NCBI GenBank assembly: GCA_019359285.1
Contig: JAHHHQ010000060.1
Span: 17,960 to 81,959, forward strand
Origin: Nodosilinea sp. WJT8-NPBG4
Lineage (GTDB): Bacteria > Cyanobacteriota > Cyanobacteriia > Phormidesmidales > Phormidesmidaceae
DNA: 64,000 bases
Direction of reading: 5' to 3'
Every line of letters begins with the position of its first letter. Position 1 is the stretch's first letter. The translations under genes and the position numbers were made by a program. The notes beneath the pieces were generated by a model, which did not search any database, was not told the origin of the DNA, and worked only from the letters and a program-made list of their open reading frames with translations. Shown one piece after another: positions 42,915 to 51,602 of the stretch.

Positions 42915-43325
42915 ATGACCGAGTCATCCATGGGCACCGCAGAGGCGCTGGCCAGCATTGCGCTAGTGGCGATCGCCGCCGACGGCTATCTGGCTGACCA
43001 GGAGGGTCAGGATATGACGATGCTGCTGTCGCGCATGGCGTTGTTTAGCAGCTACTCCAAAGACGCCGTGCACCATCTATTCGATCTGTTGCTGACGCGC
43101 CTCAAAACTGAGGGGCCGGGGGTAATGGTCGACCGGGCCAAGGCCGTTTTGCCTCAAGAGTTGCGGGAGACGGCCTTTGCGGTCGCCACCGATCTGGTCC
43201 TGTCTGACCGCACTGTTACCCCGCAGGAGCAGGCGTTTTTAGAAGACCTGTACCGAATTTTAGAGATTCCCAGCCCCCTGGCCCAGCAGATTGTGCAGGT
43301 GATGACGATCAAAAATCGGGGCTAG
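42915..43325 (+). CDS. TerB-like (tellurite resistance) helical protein
   Basis: A 136-residue helical protein of the TerB/DUF533 type. The paired acidic motif (LVAIAADGYLADQEGQDM, VLSDRTVTPQEQAFLEDLYRIL) corresponds to two D-G-x-x-x-x-E/Q elements, as in TerB metal-binding proteins. ATG 42915 is chosen because AGGAAAAA precedes it; the upstream in-frame start at 42888 would add nine unrelated residues. Cytosolic; no operon partner. Confidence 0.8.
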   Translation: MTESSMGTAEALASIALVAIAADGYLADQEGQDMTMLLSRMALFSSYSKDAVHHLFDLLLTRLKTEGPGVMVDRAKAVLPQELRETAFAVATDLVLSDRTVTPQEQAFLEDLYRILEIPSPLAQQIVQVMTIKNRG

Positions 43326-43337
43326 TGCTGCTACGCG

Positions 43338-43500
43338 GAGTTCAAAATGCAAAGTTAAAAATGGAAAATCCTCAGGGTGTAAGCGTTTCAATCTTCCTGC
43401 GCGGCAGGTTTACTTCTGCCCTGCTGTACTAGGCAAAACGAGCCAACGCTTTAAAGGCCTGCCAGAGGTTTGAATTTTCAATTTTGAACTTTGAATTATT
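43338..43500. repeat. TTCAAAA-type AT-rich repeats
   Basis: GAGTTCAAAATGCAAAGTTAAAA at the left end and the complementary-style CAATTTTGAACTTTGAATT at the right end flank ~100 bases. The same word family (TTCAAAACTCAAAATTC) fills the ndhF3-ndhD3 spacer at 8906-8980. This is a dispersed intergenic repeat of unknown function in cyanobacteria. Confidence 0.55.
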
Positions 43501-43596
43501 ACAGCTTTCCTCCGGCTACACGCCACGAATGGGTTTCACGAGCTACCCCTGTAGGTCAGGTATAGTGGGACTTTACAGCTGCCAGGAGGTCGGGGC

Positions 43597-44142
43597 ATGA
43601 ATACAAGCAGCAATGTGGTCAAGATTTTGTCGGCGGAGGAAATGCGCCGCACGCTGAATCGACTGGCGTCGGAAGTGGTGGAGCGGGGCGGCGACCTGAG
43701 CCGTCTAGTGCTGCTGGGCATTTATACCCGAGGCGTGCCCCTGGCTCATTTGCTGGCCCAACAGATTCAGCGGTTAGAAGGGGTAGAGCTGCCGGTGGGC
43801 GCGATCGACATCACTCTCTACCGCGATGACCTGGATAAAATCAGCACGCGCACCCCGGCCCGCACCGAGATCCCGTTCGACATCAGCGATCGCGTGGTGG
43901 TGCTGGTGGACGATGTCATTTTTAGTGGGCGCACCATTCGCGCTGCTCTCAATGCGGTCATCGACTACGGTCGGCCCAGCGCCATTCGCCTGGCGGTGCT
44001 GATTGACCGGGGCCATCGAGAGCTGCCCGTGCGCCCTGACTTTGTGGGTAAAACTCTGCCGACGGCGAAGGATGAGTCGGTGAAGGTGTTTTTGCAGGAT
44101 ACGGACGGGCGAGATGGGGTGGAGCTTTTGAAGCGGGCATAA
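43597..44142 (+). CDS. pyrR: Bifunctional pyr operon regulator / uracil phosphoribosyltransferase PyrR
   Basis: A 181-residue PyrR-type PRTase. The PRPP-binding loop VVVLVDDVIFSGRTIRAAL and the preceding strands (LVLLGIYTRGVPLA, DITLYRDDL) are characteristic. In Firmicutes it regulates pyr operons by RNA binding; in cyanobacteria that role is not proven and the enzyme activity may be primary. AGGAGG at 43584-43589, seven bases from the ATG, supports the start. No other pyrimidine gene is next to it, and no anti-antiterminator-like leader was recognised. Confidence 0.92.
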   Translation: MNTSSNVVKILSAEEMRRTLNRLASEVVERGGDLSRLVLLGIYTRGVPLAHLLAQQIQRLEGVELPVGAIDITLYRDDLDKISTRTPARTEIPFDISDRVVVLVDDVIFSGRTIRAALNAVIDYGRPSAIRLAVLIDRGHRELPVRPDFVGKTLPTAKDESVKVFLQDTDGRDGVELLKRA

Positions 44143-44231
44143 GGAATGGGGGTGTTACGTCTGGTGTGCGATCGCGCCAAAAGCGCCCCGATTTTTCCTA
44201 GGATAGGGAGCGTTGATTTTGCGAAACCCTT

Positions 44232-45275
44232 GTGACTCTACTGCCTGTCGCCCATGAGACCCAGGCCCGCAAGGCCGACCACCTGCGCATTTGCTTAGAG
44301 GGGCCGGTACAGTGTGCCCAGGTGACCACTGGGCTAGAGCGCTATCGGTTTACCCACTGCTGCCTGCCAGAGATCGACTATCAAGATATCGACCTGAGCA
44401 CGGTGTTTTTGGGGCATCGGCTGGAGGCACCGCTGCTGATTTCGTCAATGACTGGGGGCACCGAGGAGGCGCATCAGATCAACCGGCGGCTGGCGGCGGT
44501 GGCTCAGCGCTATGGGTTGGCGATGGGGGTAGGCTCCCAACGGGTCGGGGTCGAAAATCCTGACGTGATGGAAACGTTTGCGGTCAGGTCAGAGGCTCCA
44601 GACATTCTGCTGCTAGCGAATTTGGGGGCGGTGCAGCTCAACTACGGCTACGGTCTCGACCAGTGCCGCCGCGTAGTAGAAAAGCTGGCGGCCGACGCGC
44701 TGATTTTGCACCTCAACCCATTGCAAGAGGCGGTGCAGACGGGGGGGGATACCAACTTTAAGGGCCTGCTGGCCAAGCTTGAGCAGCTCTGCGCGGTGTT
44801 GCCGGTGCCGGTGATTGCTAAGGAGGTCGGTAACGGCATTTCGGCACCCATGGTGCAGCGGCTGATGGAAGCCGGGGTCGCGGCTGTGGATGTGGCCGGA
44901 GCTGGGGGCACATCCTGGGCCAGAGTGGAGAGCGAGCGAGCGAGCGATGCCCACCAGCGGCGGCTGGGGCAGACCTTTGGGGAATGGGGTTTGTCCACGG
45001 CAGACTGTATTATCCAAGCGCGACGAGTGGCCCCGGCACTGCCGTTGATTGCCTCGGGGGGGCTGCGCCACGGGCTGGATGTGGCAAAAACCCTGGCCCT
45101 GGGAGCCGATTTGGCGGGGCTGGCGATGCCGTTTTTGCAGGCGGCGAGTGAGTCAGAGGAGGCTGTGGCGGCTCTCGCAGAGGTGCTAATGGCCGAGATT
45201 AGGACAGTGTTATTCTGCACCGGGCAGGAGAACTTGGCCGGGCTCCGCCAGGTAGAGGTGTTGGAGCGAGACTAG
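44232..45275 (+). CDS. fni: Type 2 isopentenyl-diphosphate delta-isomerase
   Basis: A 347-residue FMN-dependent IDI-2 that interconverts IPP and DMAPP in isoprenoid (carotenoid, chlorophyll tail) synthesis. Characteristic segments: RKADHLRICLEGPVQ at the N-terminus, PLLISSMTGGTEEAHQINRRL, the AGGTSW motif and LIASGGLRHGLDVAKTLALGADL at the C-terminus with the phosphate site. The start is GTG 44232. It lies 90 bases after pyrR, possibly cotranscribed, though the pair is not functionally linked. A 29-base palindrome (45329) follows. Confidence 0.95.
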   Translation: MTLLPVAHETQARKADHLRICLEGPVQCAQVTTGLERYRFTHCCLPEIDYQDIDLSTVFLGHRLEAPLLISSMTGGTEEAHQINRRLAAVAQRYGLAMGVGSQRVGVENPDVMETFAVRSEAPDILLLANLGAVQLNYGYGLDQCRRVVEKLAADALILHLNPLQEAVQTGGDTNFKGLLAKLEQLCAVLPVPVIAKEVGNGISAPMVQRLMEAGVAAVDVAGAGGTSWARVESERASDAHQRRLGQTFGEWGLSTADCIIQARRVAPALPLIASGGLRHGLDVAKTLALGADLAGLAMPFLQAASESEEAVAALAEVLMAEIRTVLFCTGQENLAGLRQVEVLERD

Positions 45276-45328
45276 GCCAGGTTCGTCAGTCGTATTGCAA
45301 ACGCCCATTAGATTGGGACAAGTTCGAC

Positions 45329-45357
45329 GTAGGGGCATTGCACTGCAATGCCCCTAC
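45329..45357. terminator. 29-base palindrome between convergent genes
   Basis: GTAGGGGCATTGCA-C-TGCAATGCCCCTAC is a perfect 14-base-pair stem with a one-base loop. It lies between the convergent fni and mannitol dehydrogenase genes and resembles a palindromic repeat widespread in cyanobacteria. It likely works as a bidirectional terminator or RNA 3' end stabiliser, though no T run follows. Confidence 0.65.
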
Positions 45358-45372
45358 CAGCAGGTTTTGACT

Positions 45373-46884
45373 TCATTTAGCTGGAACAGTCTCAAGCAGC
45401 TTTGCCAGGGTGGCTTGGGTACCCAGTTCATGGAGCTGGTGCAGGTACTGGGTTACCGCCTTGACGAATCGTGACGACTGGGGCAGATCGCCAAAGATCT
45501 CCGTCAGATTCAGCAGCGGCATGGGGTCAGTGCCGCCCGATCGCGCCCGTTCCATCAGCGTATCTGCCATGGGGTCATCGATCGGCATGGTATGGCCCTG
45601 ATCGTCTTTGCCGTTGAGGTAGCGGAACCAGGCGGCGATAGTGAGACTTAGGTAGTCGATCGCGCCATTCTGGCCCAGCTTGTCGCGCAGAGAGCCAAGG
45701 GCCCATTTGGGAATCTTGGCTGAGCTATTGAGGCAGAGCCGAGGCAGCTGGTCGCGAATTTTTGGATTCGAGAACCGTTCTACCAAGGTCTGTTTGTATT
45801 GGCTGACGTCGATACCGGGAACGGGGTGCAGGGTGGGGATGACTTCATCCATCAAACGCTCGACCGCCTGGTGAATCTGGGGGTCGGCCATCGATTCGTG
45901 AACGTAGGCGTAACCCTTGAGAGAGCCGAGATAGCCGATCAGCTGGTGGCTGGTGTTGAGCAGCCGAATCTTCATCATCTCGTAGGGGTGCACGTCGTCG
46001 GTCATCTGCACGCCGACGCTTTCCCAGTCAGGACGTCCGGCACTAAAGCGATCTTCGACCACCCACTGGAGAAAGGGCTCGGCTACCACGGGCCAGGCAT
46101 CGTCAATGTCGAACTGGTCGGCCACCATTTGCAGGTCGCCCGGGGCAGTGGCAGGAGTGATGCGATCGACCATGCAGTTAGGGAAGGCAACATTCTCCCG
46201 AATCCAGCCGCCCAGGTCGGGGTTTTGCAGCTGGGCGAAGGCGGTCAGCATTCTGCCCACCATGTCGCCATTGCCCTGAATGTTGTCGCAGGAGAGCACC
46301 GTAAAGGGCGCGATGCCCCGCTGCCGCCGCCGATTTAGCGCTGCCGTGAGAAAGCCGTAGGCCCCCAAGGGCTGGTCAGGTTTTTGCAGGTCGTGCTGAA
46401 TCGTGGGGTGGTTGGCATCGAACTCGCCGGTGCCTTCTACGACATAGTAGCCGCCTTCGGTGATGGTCAGGGTGACGATGCGGCACTGGGGGTCGGCCAG
46501 GGTGGCAATCACGACCTCGCGATTTTCGGGGGCGAACAGGTATTGGGTAATCGAGCCAATGACGCGGGCGTCGTCACCGGCAAGCGATCGCTCCACTAGG
46601 GTATACAAACAATCCTGGGAATCCAGGGCATCGCGCATTTTCTGGTCAAATTCCAGCAGACCGACGCCGCAGATGGCCCAGTCGCTGCCGGGGTTTTGCT
46701 CCAGGTAGTTATCCATATAGAGCGCCTGGTGGGCCCGGTGGAAGCCGCCGACGCCGATGTGGACAATGCCGGGGGTGACGGTGGTGCGATCGTACCGAGG
46801 CAGGCGCACCCGATCGCTCAACTGTGAGAGCGATCGCTCATTCAGCTTGACGAGGGACTTCGTGGAGGTGGGTTGGCTGTTCAT
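45373..46884 (-). CDS. Mannitol/polyol 2-dehydrogenase family protein
   Basis: A 503-residue long-chain polyol dehydrogenase that would oxidise a sugar alcohol (mannitol, arabitol) or sugar acid to the 2-keto sugar with NAD(P)+. The NAD motif IVHIGVGGFHRAHQALY follows ~43 residues, and the catalytic K-x4-N-x2-H triad is present in KIRLLNTSHQ. The C-terminal helical domain contains KIPKWALGSLRDKL. Substrate choice cannot be read from sequence; the cluster suggests a polyol. The start overlaps the end of the ABC ATPase gene by 47 bases, so the two are tightly coupled. It is the final gene of a leftward operon (51436 to 45373). Confidence 0.93.
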   Translation of the reverse strand: MNSQPTSTKSLVKLNERSLSQLSDRVRLPRYDRTTVTPGIVHIGVGGFHRAHQALYMDNYLEQNPGSDWAICGVGLLEFDQKMRDALDSQDCLYTLVERSLAGDDARVIGSITQYLFAPENREVVIATLADPQCRIVTLTITEGGYYVVEGTGEFDANHPTIQHDLQKPDQPLGAYGFLTAALNRRRQRGIAPFTVLSCDNIQGNGDMVGRMLTAFAQLQNPDLGGWIRENVAFPNCMVDRITPATAPGDLQMVADQFDIDDAWPVVAEPFLQWVVEDRFSAGRPDWESVGVQMTDDVHPYEMMKIRLLNTSHQLIGYLGSLKGYAYVHESMADPQIHQAVERLMDEVIPTLHPVPGIDVSQYKQTLVERFSNPKIRDQLPRLCLNSSAKIPKWALGSLRDKLGQNGAIDYLSLTIAAWFRYLNGKDDQGHTMPIDDPMADTLMERARSGGTDPMPLLNLTEIFGDLPQSSRFVKAVTQYLHQLHELGTQATLAKLLETVPAK

Positions 46885-48040
46885 AGGTCTGCTCTAGCGT
46901 GGCTTCGGTGTGTAGCGGGACTTCGGGATGGCGGGTGAGGCTGAGGGGATGGCGCTCGGCTTTGGGAATCGCTTGGCCCTCGCCGTCGAACAGGTGGCAG
47001 ACGCTGCCCTCGATGGTGACGGGGACGCGATCGCGCACCTTGGCCCGACTGTTGCCGTCGGTTTGCACGATAAAGGTTTCGCCGCCAGCGACCTTGACGT
47101 AGAGGTAGGTTTCGCCGCCTAGGCGCTCGACCACCAAGACTTCGCCCATCAGCGTCGGGTTGGTGGCATCGATCCGCAGGTGCTCGGGGCGAATGCCTAG
47201 GGTGGCGCGATCGCCCGCCATCAGAGTTCTCGGCTGCACCGGGATGGTGATAGTGGCATCGCCCGGCAGGCGCACGGTAGTGCCAGAGTCTTGCACCCCG
47301 GTGGTCTGTACCGAGAGAAAGTTCATCTTGGGCGAGCCGATGAACCCGGCTACAAACAGGTTGCGGGGATGGTGGTACAGCTCTAGGGGCGAACCGACTT
47401 GCTCGACCACGCCGCCCTGGAGCACCACAATCTTGTCAGCCAAAGTCATAGCTTCGATCTGGTCGTGGGTGACGTAGATCATGGTGGATTGCAGGCTTTC
47501 GTGCAGCCCCGACAGCTCGATGCGCATCTGCACCCGCAGAGAGGCATCCAGGTTCGACAGCGGTTCATCAAACAAAAACACCTTGGGGTTGCGCACCAGG
47601 GCGCGGCCGATCGCGACCCGCTGGCGCTGCCCGCCGGAGAGCTTGCCCGGCTTGCGATCGAGCAGCGGCTCGAGCTGCAAAATCCGGGCCACATCCCGCG
47701 CCCGCTCCAGGCGCCGCTCTTTAGAAACCCCGGCCAGGCGCAGGCTAAAGGCCATATTCTCGGCCACGGTCATGTGGGGGTAGAGGGCGTAGGTTTGAAA
47801 CACCATCGCCAGCCCCCGCTGGTCGGGCGGCACATCGTTCATGCGCTCGCCATCGACCAGCAGGTCGCCCGAGGTAATGTCTTCTAACCCGGCAATCATG
47901 CGCAGTAGGGTCGATTTGCCGCAGCCGGAGGGGCCGACAAAGACGACAAATTCGCGATCGTGAATATCGAGATCGACGCCTTTGATGATTTCGTTATCGA
48001 TATAGGTTTTATGGATGTCTCGTAATGTGACAGTTGACAT
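46838..48040 (-). CDS. ABC transporter ATP-binding protein, UgpC/MalK type
   Basis: A 400-residue ATPase that powers carbohydrate import. The motifs are Walker A GPSGCGKST, signature LSGGQRQRVAIGRALV and Walker B VFLFDEPLSNLD, then C-terminal TOBE/OB-type regulatory domains from ~residue 235. The C-terminus is longer than usual, ending in a His/Glu/Pro-rich tail (RHPEVPLHTEATLEQTYEQP). It lies 98 bases after the permease gene, with a palindromic repeat between them. Confidence 0.95.
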   Translation of the reverse strand: MSTVTLRDIHKTYIDNEIIKGVDLDIHDREFVVFVGPSGCGKSTLLRMIAGLEDITSGDLLVDGERMNDVPPDQRGLAMVFQTYALYPHMTVAENMAFSLRLAGVSKERRLERARDVARILQLEPLLDRKPGKLSGGQRQRVAIGRALVRNPKVFLFDEPLSNLDASLRVQMRIELSGLHESLQSTMIYVTHDQIEAMTLADKIVVLQGGVVEQVGSPLELYHHPRNLFVAGFIGSPKMNFLSVQTTGVQDSGTTVRLPGDATITIPVQPRTLMAGDRATLGIRPEHLRIDATNPTLMGEVLVVERLGGETYLYVKVAGGETFIVQTDGNSRAKVRDRVPVTIEGSVCHLFDGEGQAIPKAERHPLSLTRHPEVPLHTEATLEQTYEQPTHLHEVPRQAE

Positions 48041-48108
48041 GGGTGGCTCACCTTATTAATGGGAGAAAAGGACAGTTTTATAGGGTGAAATATCACCGAT
48101 TAAAGCTG

Positions 48109-48128
48109 GTGGGCGGTGCCCACCCTAC
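48109..48128. repeat. Dispersed palindromic repeat, copy 2
   Basis: GTGGGCGGTGCCCACCCTAC differs at one base from the copy at 11060. The stem GGTGGGC pairs with GCCCACC around GGT (48108-48124). It lies between the permease and ATPase genes inside the transport operon, where it might create an mRNA boundary. Confidence 0.7.
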
Positions 48129-48138
48129 GACAGGTCAT

Positions 48139-48960
48139 CTACTTAACGGCCCCAAAGGTGAGACCTCGCACCAGCTGCCGCTGGCTAACCCAACCGAAGA
48201 TCAGAATGGGGGCGATCGCCATGCTAGAAGCCGCCGACAGCTTGGCCCAAAACAAACCCTGGGGGCTGGAAAATGACGCAATAAACGCCGTCAGTGGAGC
48301 CGCATCAAAGGTGGTCAAATTGAGGCTCCAAAAGGCTTCATTCCACGACAAAATAATCGAGAGCAGAGCGGTAGAAAAAATTCCCGGCAGGGCTAGGGGC
48401 ATTAGCACATGCACCAGTTCCTGATAGGTGGAAGCGCCATCCATGCGATCGGCTTCCAAAATTTCCTTTGGCACTTCTTTGAAAAAGCTGTAGATCATCC
48501 ACACCACAATCGGCAAATTGATCAACGTGTAAATGATGACCAGACCGATGCGGGTGTCCAGCAGCCCCGTTTCTCGCGCCAGGATATAAATTGGCACCAG
48601 CACGCCCACGGCGGGCAGCATTTTAGTCGAGAGCATCCACAGCAGCGTGCTCTTGGTGCGCTTGGTGGGGAAAAACGACATGGCGTAGGCCGCCGGAATC
48701 GCCAGCAGCAGCGATAGAATCGTCGCCCCCAGGGAAATCACCACGCTGTTCCAAGCGAAGTTGAAGTAAGAGGCCCGGGTCTGCACCGCTACATAGTTCT
48801 CTAGGGTGGGCCGAAAGAACAGCTGGGGCGGTGTGGCGACCGCCGCCACCTCGGTTTTAAAGCTGGTGATAAACATCCAGAAAATTGGGAAGAACAGCAG
48901 GCAGGCCACTAGCCAGCCCAGCAGGGGAATCCACCAGCGGTGGGATTGCTTAGTTGCCAT
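48139..48960 (-). CDS. Sugar/polyol ABC transporter permease, MalG type
   Basis: A ~273-residue inner-membrane permease with six helices and the EAA coupling loop EADRMDGASTYQELVHVLMPLALPGI. ATG 48960 is chosen because homology begins with MATKQSHRWWIPLLGWLVAC; an upstream ATG at 48987 lies within the previous gene. Only one base separates it from the stop of the other permease (48962). The pair forms the membrane channel of a maltose-type importer. Confidence 0.93.
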   Translation of the reverse strand: MATKQSHRWWIPLLGWLVACLLFFPIFWMFITSFKTEVAAVATPPQLFFRPTLENYVAVQTRASYFNFAWNSVVISLGATILSLLLAIPAAYAMSFFPTKRTKSTLLWMLSTKMLPAVGVLVPIYILARETGLLDTRIGLVIIYTLINLPIVVWMIYSFFKEVPKEILEADRMDGASTYQELVHVLMPLALPGIFSTALLSIILSWNEAFWSLNLTTFDAAPLTAFIASFSSPQGLFWAKLSAASSMAIAPILIFGWVSQRQLVRGLTFGAVK

Positions 48961-48961
48961 A

Positions 48962-49879
48962 TCAGGTGTCCAAATTACGAGCAACACTGCGCATTAGGAA
49001 AATTGCCACGATGTTGGCCAGCACAACGGCAATTAAGCCGCCCGCCGAGGCCCCACCGACGTCGAATTCCAGTAGCGCTTTGAGGTAGATGTAGTAGGCC
49101 AGGTTGGTGGTGGCGAGGCCAGGGCCGCCCCCGGTGGTGACGAAGATTTCGGCAAAGATGGTGAGAAAGAAAATCGTCTCGATCATGGCAACCACGGCGA
49201 TCGCCCGATTCAAGTGGGGCAGCACCACAAAACGGAACAGCTGCATCGCGCTCGCGCCATCCATGCGGGCCGCTTCCATCTGATCGGTATCCAGGGATTG
49301 AATTGCCGTCAGCAAAATCAGCAGGGAAAAGGGTAGCCACTGCCAGGCCACAATGATGATGATCGCCAGCAGCGGGAAGTCGGCGAACCAGTCGATCGCC
49401 CCCAGGCCCAGCCCTCGGGTAATCTGAGCAAACAGCCCGTTGACCGGGTGCATCAGCATGTTTTTCCAGATCAGGGCGCTGACCGTGGGCATGACAAAAA
49501 ACGGCGAAATCGCCAGCACCCGCGCTACGCCCCGACCGGGAAACTCCTGGTTAAACAGCACCGCCAGCACGGTGCCAAGGCCAATCGTAATCGCCAGCAC
49601 CGATACCACCAGAATCATTGTGATGCCGATGGAAATCCACAGGGTGGGGTCGGTGAGAATGTAGGCAAAGTTGGCAAAGCCGACAAACTCGCGATTGTCG
49701 GGAATCAACAGGTTGTAGCGCTGGAAGGCAAACCAGATGGCCATTGCCAGCGGCACCACCATCCAGAGCACCAGCAAAATCACCGATGGCGCGACCAGCA
49801 GCCGAGCGGGAATCGAGCGGTGCGATCGCGCCCGCGCAGGCGGCGGTTGTTGAGGTCTTGTTGCTACTGAGGAAGTCAT
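48962..49879 (-). CDS. Sugar/polyol ABC transporter permease, MalF type
   Basis: A 305-residue permease with a short cytoplasmic N-terminus (basic Pro-rich RPQQPPPARARSHRSIPARLL) and about six helices. The EAA loop EAARMDGASAMQLFRFVVLPHLNRAI lies near residue 205. It is the first permease gene of the operon and follows the substrate-binding protein gene, from which it is separated by an inverted GGGTGGAT repeat tract (49893-50077). Confidence 0.93.
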   Translation of the reverse strand: MTSSVATRPQQPPPARARSHRSIPARLLVAPSVILLVLWMVVPLAMAIWFAFQRYNLLIPDNREFVGFANFAYILTDPTLWISIGITMILVVSVLAITIGLGTVLAVLFNQEFPGRGVARVLAISPFFVMPTVSALIWKNMLMHPVNGLFAQITRGLGLGAIDWFADFPLLAIIIIVAWQWLPFSLLILLTAIQSLDTDQMEAARMDGASAMQLFRFVVLPHLNRAIAVVAMIETIFFLTIFAEIFVTTGGGPGLATTNLAYYIYLKALLEFDVGGASAGGLIAVVLANIVAIFLMRSVARNLDT

Positions 49880-49892
49880 TGTAGGAAGAAGG

Positions 49893-50077
49893 GTGGATGA
49901 GTGGGAGGGTGGATGAGTAGGCGGGTGGATGAGTGGGAGAGTGGGAGGGTGGATGAGTGGGGGTATTGGTGTTGGGTATTAGGTGTCAGGTGTCAGATTT
50001 TTGGGGTTCAGGTATTAGGTACACAGGAAACCCATCACCCATCCACCCGCCTACCCATCCACCCACCTACCCGCCTA
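49893..50077. repeat. Inverted repeat tract inside the ABC operon (copy F)
   Basis: A G-rich arm (GGGTGGATGAGTGGGAGGG units to about 49965) and a C-rich arm (CACCCATCCACCCGCCTACC units from about 50035) flank ~65 bases of spacer. It separates the substrate-binding protein gene from the permeases, and the binding-protein stop codon (50075-50077) lies within the C-rich arm. A long hairpin here could uncouple expression of the abundant binding protein from the permeases. Confidence 0.75.
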
Positions 50078-51436
50078 CTCGATGTAGCCTGTGTGTCGCA
50101 TAAACCGTTCGGCGACGGTTTGCGATTGCGCGATCGCCTGATCGACCGAAACTTGGTCCGCTAGGGCGGAGGCCATCCGCTGGCCGACTTGGGTGCCGAT
50201 TGCTTGAAACTCAGGAATATCCACGTACTGCACGCCTTTGTAGGGGGTCGGCAGGGGGGACGGGTTGGTGATGTCGGCTGACTGGATGGAGGTCAGCACG
50301 GTTTCGGCAAAGGGGGCAGCTTTTTGGTAGTTGGGGTTTTCGTAGGTGGACTTGCGGGTGCCCGGTGGCACAGCGACCCAGCCATACTCATCTGCCACTA
50401 GCTGCACGTACTCCTTCGAGGTGGCCCAGGCGACGAAGCGCTCGGCGGCTTCAGGCGACTGTGAGGTGGCTGGAATCGCTAACGCCCAGGACCACAGCCA
50501 GTTAGAGCCATTGGGGTAAGACTCGACTGGGGCGCGGGCAAAGCCGAGGCGATCGGCTACCTGCGACTGGTCGGAGTTCGAGAGCAACCCAGCGGCGACG
50601 GTGGCATCGATCCACATGCCGCACTTGCCGGTCGAGAACAGGGCCAGGTTTTCGTTGAAGCCGTTGGAGCTGGCTCCGGGCGGCCCGTACTGGCTCAGCA
50701 CGTCTACGTAAAAATTGACGGCGTTTTGCCACTCGGGGCTGTCGATGGTGGGCTGCCAGTCCATATCGAACCAGCGGCCGCCAAAGGTGTTGACCAGGGT
50801 GGTGAGAAACGCCATATTTTCGCCCCAGCCGGGTTTGCCCCGCAGGCAGATGCCGTAGACACCGTTGGTCGGGTCGTGCACCTGGCTGGCCCATTCGCCC
50901 ACCTGGGCATAGGTGGGGTTGGCGGGCACCGTAATGCCCGCCTCGTCAAACAGGTCGGTGCGGTAGTAGAGCATCGAACTTTCGCCGTAGAAGGGCACCG
51001 CATAGAGGGTGTCTTCGTAGGAAAGCCCGGTGCGAATCGGGTCGATTAGGTCATCGACATCGTACTCAGCGGGGAGCCCGTCGAGCGATCGCAGCCAGCC
51101 CCGCCTGGCCCAGATCGGCGTTTCGTAGGACCCGATCGTTAAAACATCGAACTGACCGCCCTGGCTGGCCACATCGGTGGTGGTGCGCTGGCGCAGAATG
51201 TTTTCCTCTAGCACCACCCAGCGCAGCTCGATGTCGGGGTTGTCGGCTTCAAACTGGCTCGACAGGTCTTGCATCACCACCATGTCGCCGTTGTTGACGG
51301 TGGCGATGGTGAGGCGAGTGCGGTCCCCGGCTCGGGGGCCTGCTGAACAGGCATTGACCATCTGCACTAGCAGCAGGCCAATGAGGAATGCCACCAGCCC
51401 TCTGGCACGCATTCGGGCGCGGCGAAATAAGCGCAT
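50075..51436 (-). CDS. ABC transporter substrate-binding lipoprotein (sugar/polyol)
   Basis: A 453-residue extracytoplasmic solute-binding lipoprotein (family 1 type, maltose/polyol). The signal MRLFRRARMRARGLVAFLIG leads to the lipobox VNAC with Cys30. The mature part has the expected two-lobe pattern (LTIATVNNGDMVVMQDL, VPFYGESSMLYYRTDLFDEA, TPYKGVQYVDIPEFQ). With a dehydrogenase, kinases and SorC regulator nearby, the ligand is likely a polyol such as sorbitol, mannitol or arabitol (inference). The stop codon is inside a repeat arm. Confidence 0.93.
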   Translation of the reverse strand: MRLFRRARMRARGLVAFLIGLLLVQMVNACSAGPRAGDRTRLTIATVNNGDMVVMQDLSSQFEADNPDIELRWVVLEENILRQRTTTDVASQGGQFDVLTIGSYETPIWARRGWLRSLDGLPAEYDVDDLIDPIRTGLSYEDTLYAVPFYGESSMLYYRTDLFDEAGITVPANPTYAQVGEWASQVHDPTNGVYGICLRGKPGWGENMAFLTTLVNTFGGRWFDMDWQPTIDSPEWQNAVNFYVDVLSQYGPPGASSNGFNENLALFSTGKCGMWIDATVAAGLLSNSDQSQVADRLGFARAPVESYPNGSNWLWSWALAIPATSQSPEAAERFVAWATSKEYVQLVADEYGWVAVPPGTRKSTYENPNYQKAAPFAETVLTSIQSADITNPSPLPTPYKGVQYVDIPEFQAIGTQVGQRMASALADQVSVDQAIAQSQTVAERFMRHTGYIE

Positions 51437-51602
51437 CGCACGGCTCCTCGGTTTTCTAAAAAATAAACTAAGTTGAATTTATGCCCTAGTTATGGGCAAA
51501 AGCCCAATAATGGAATCATACTGATGTCGCTTCCCAAAGATGAGGCGCTCAGTTGTATTCGCAACAATTCTTGATTGCAATCCCAACTGTGAGGCCAGCT
51601 TT

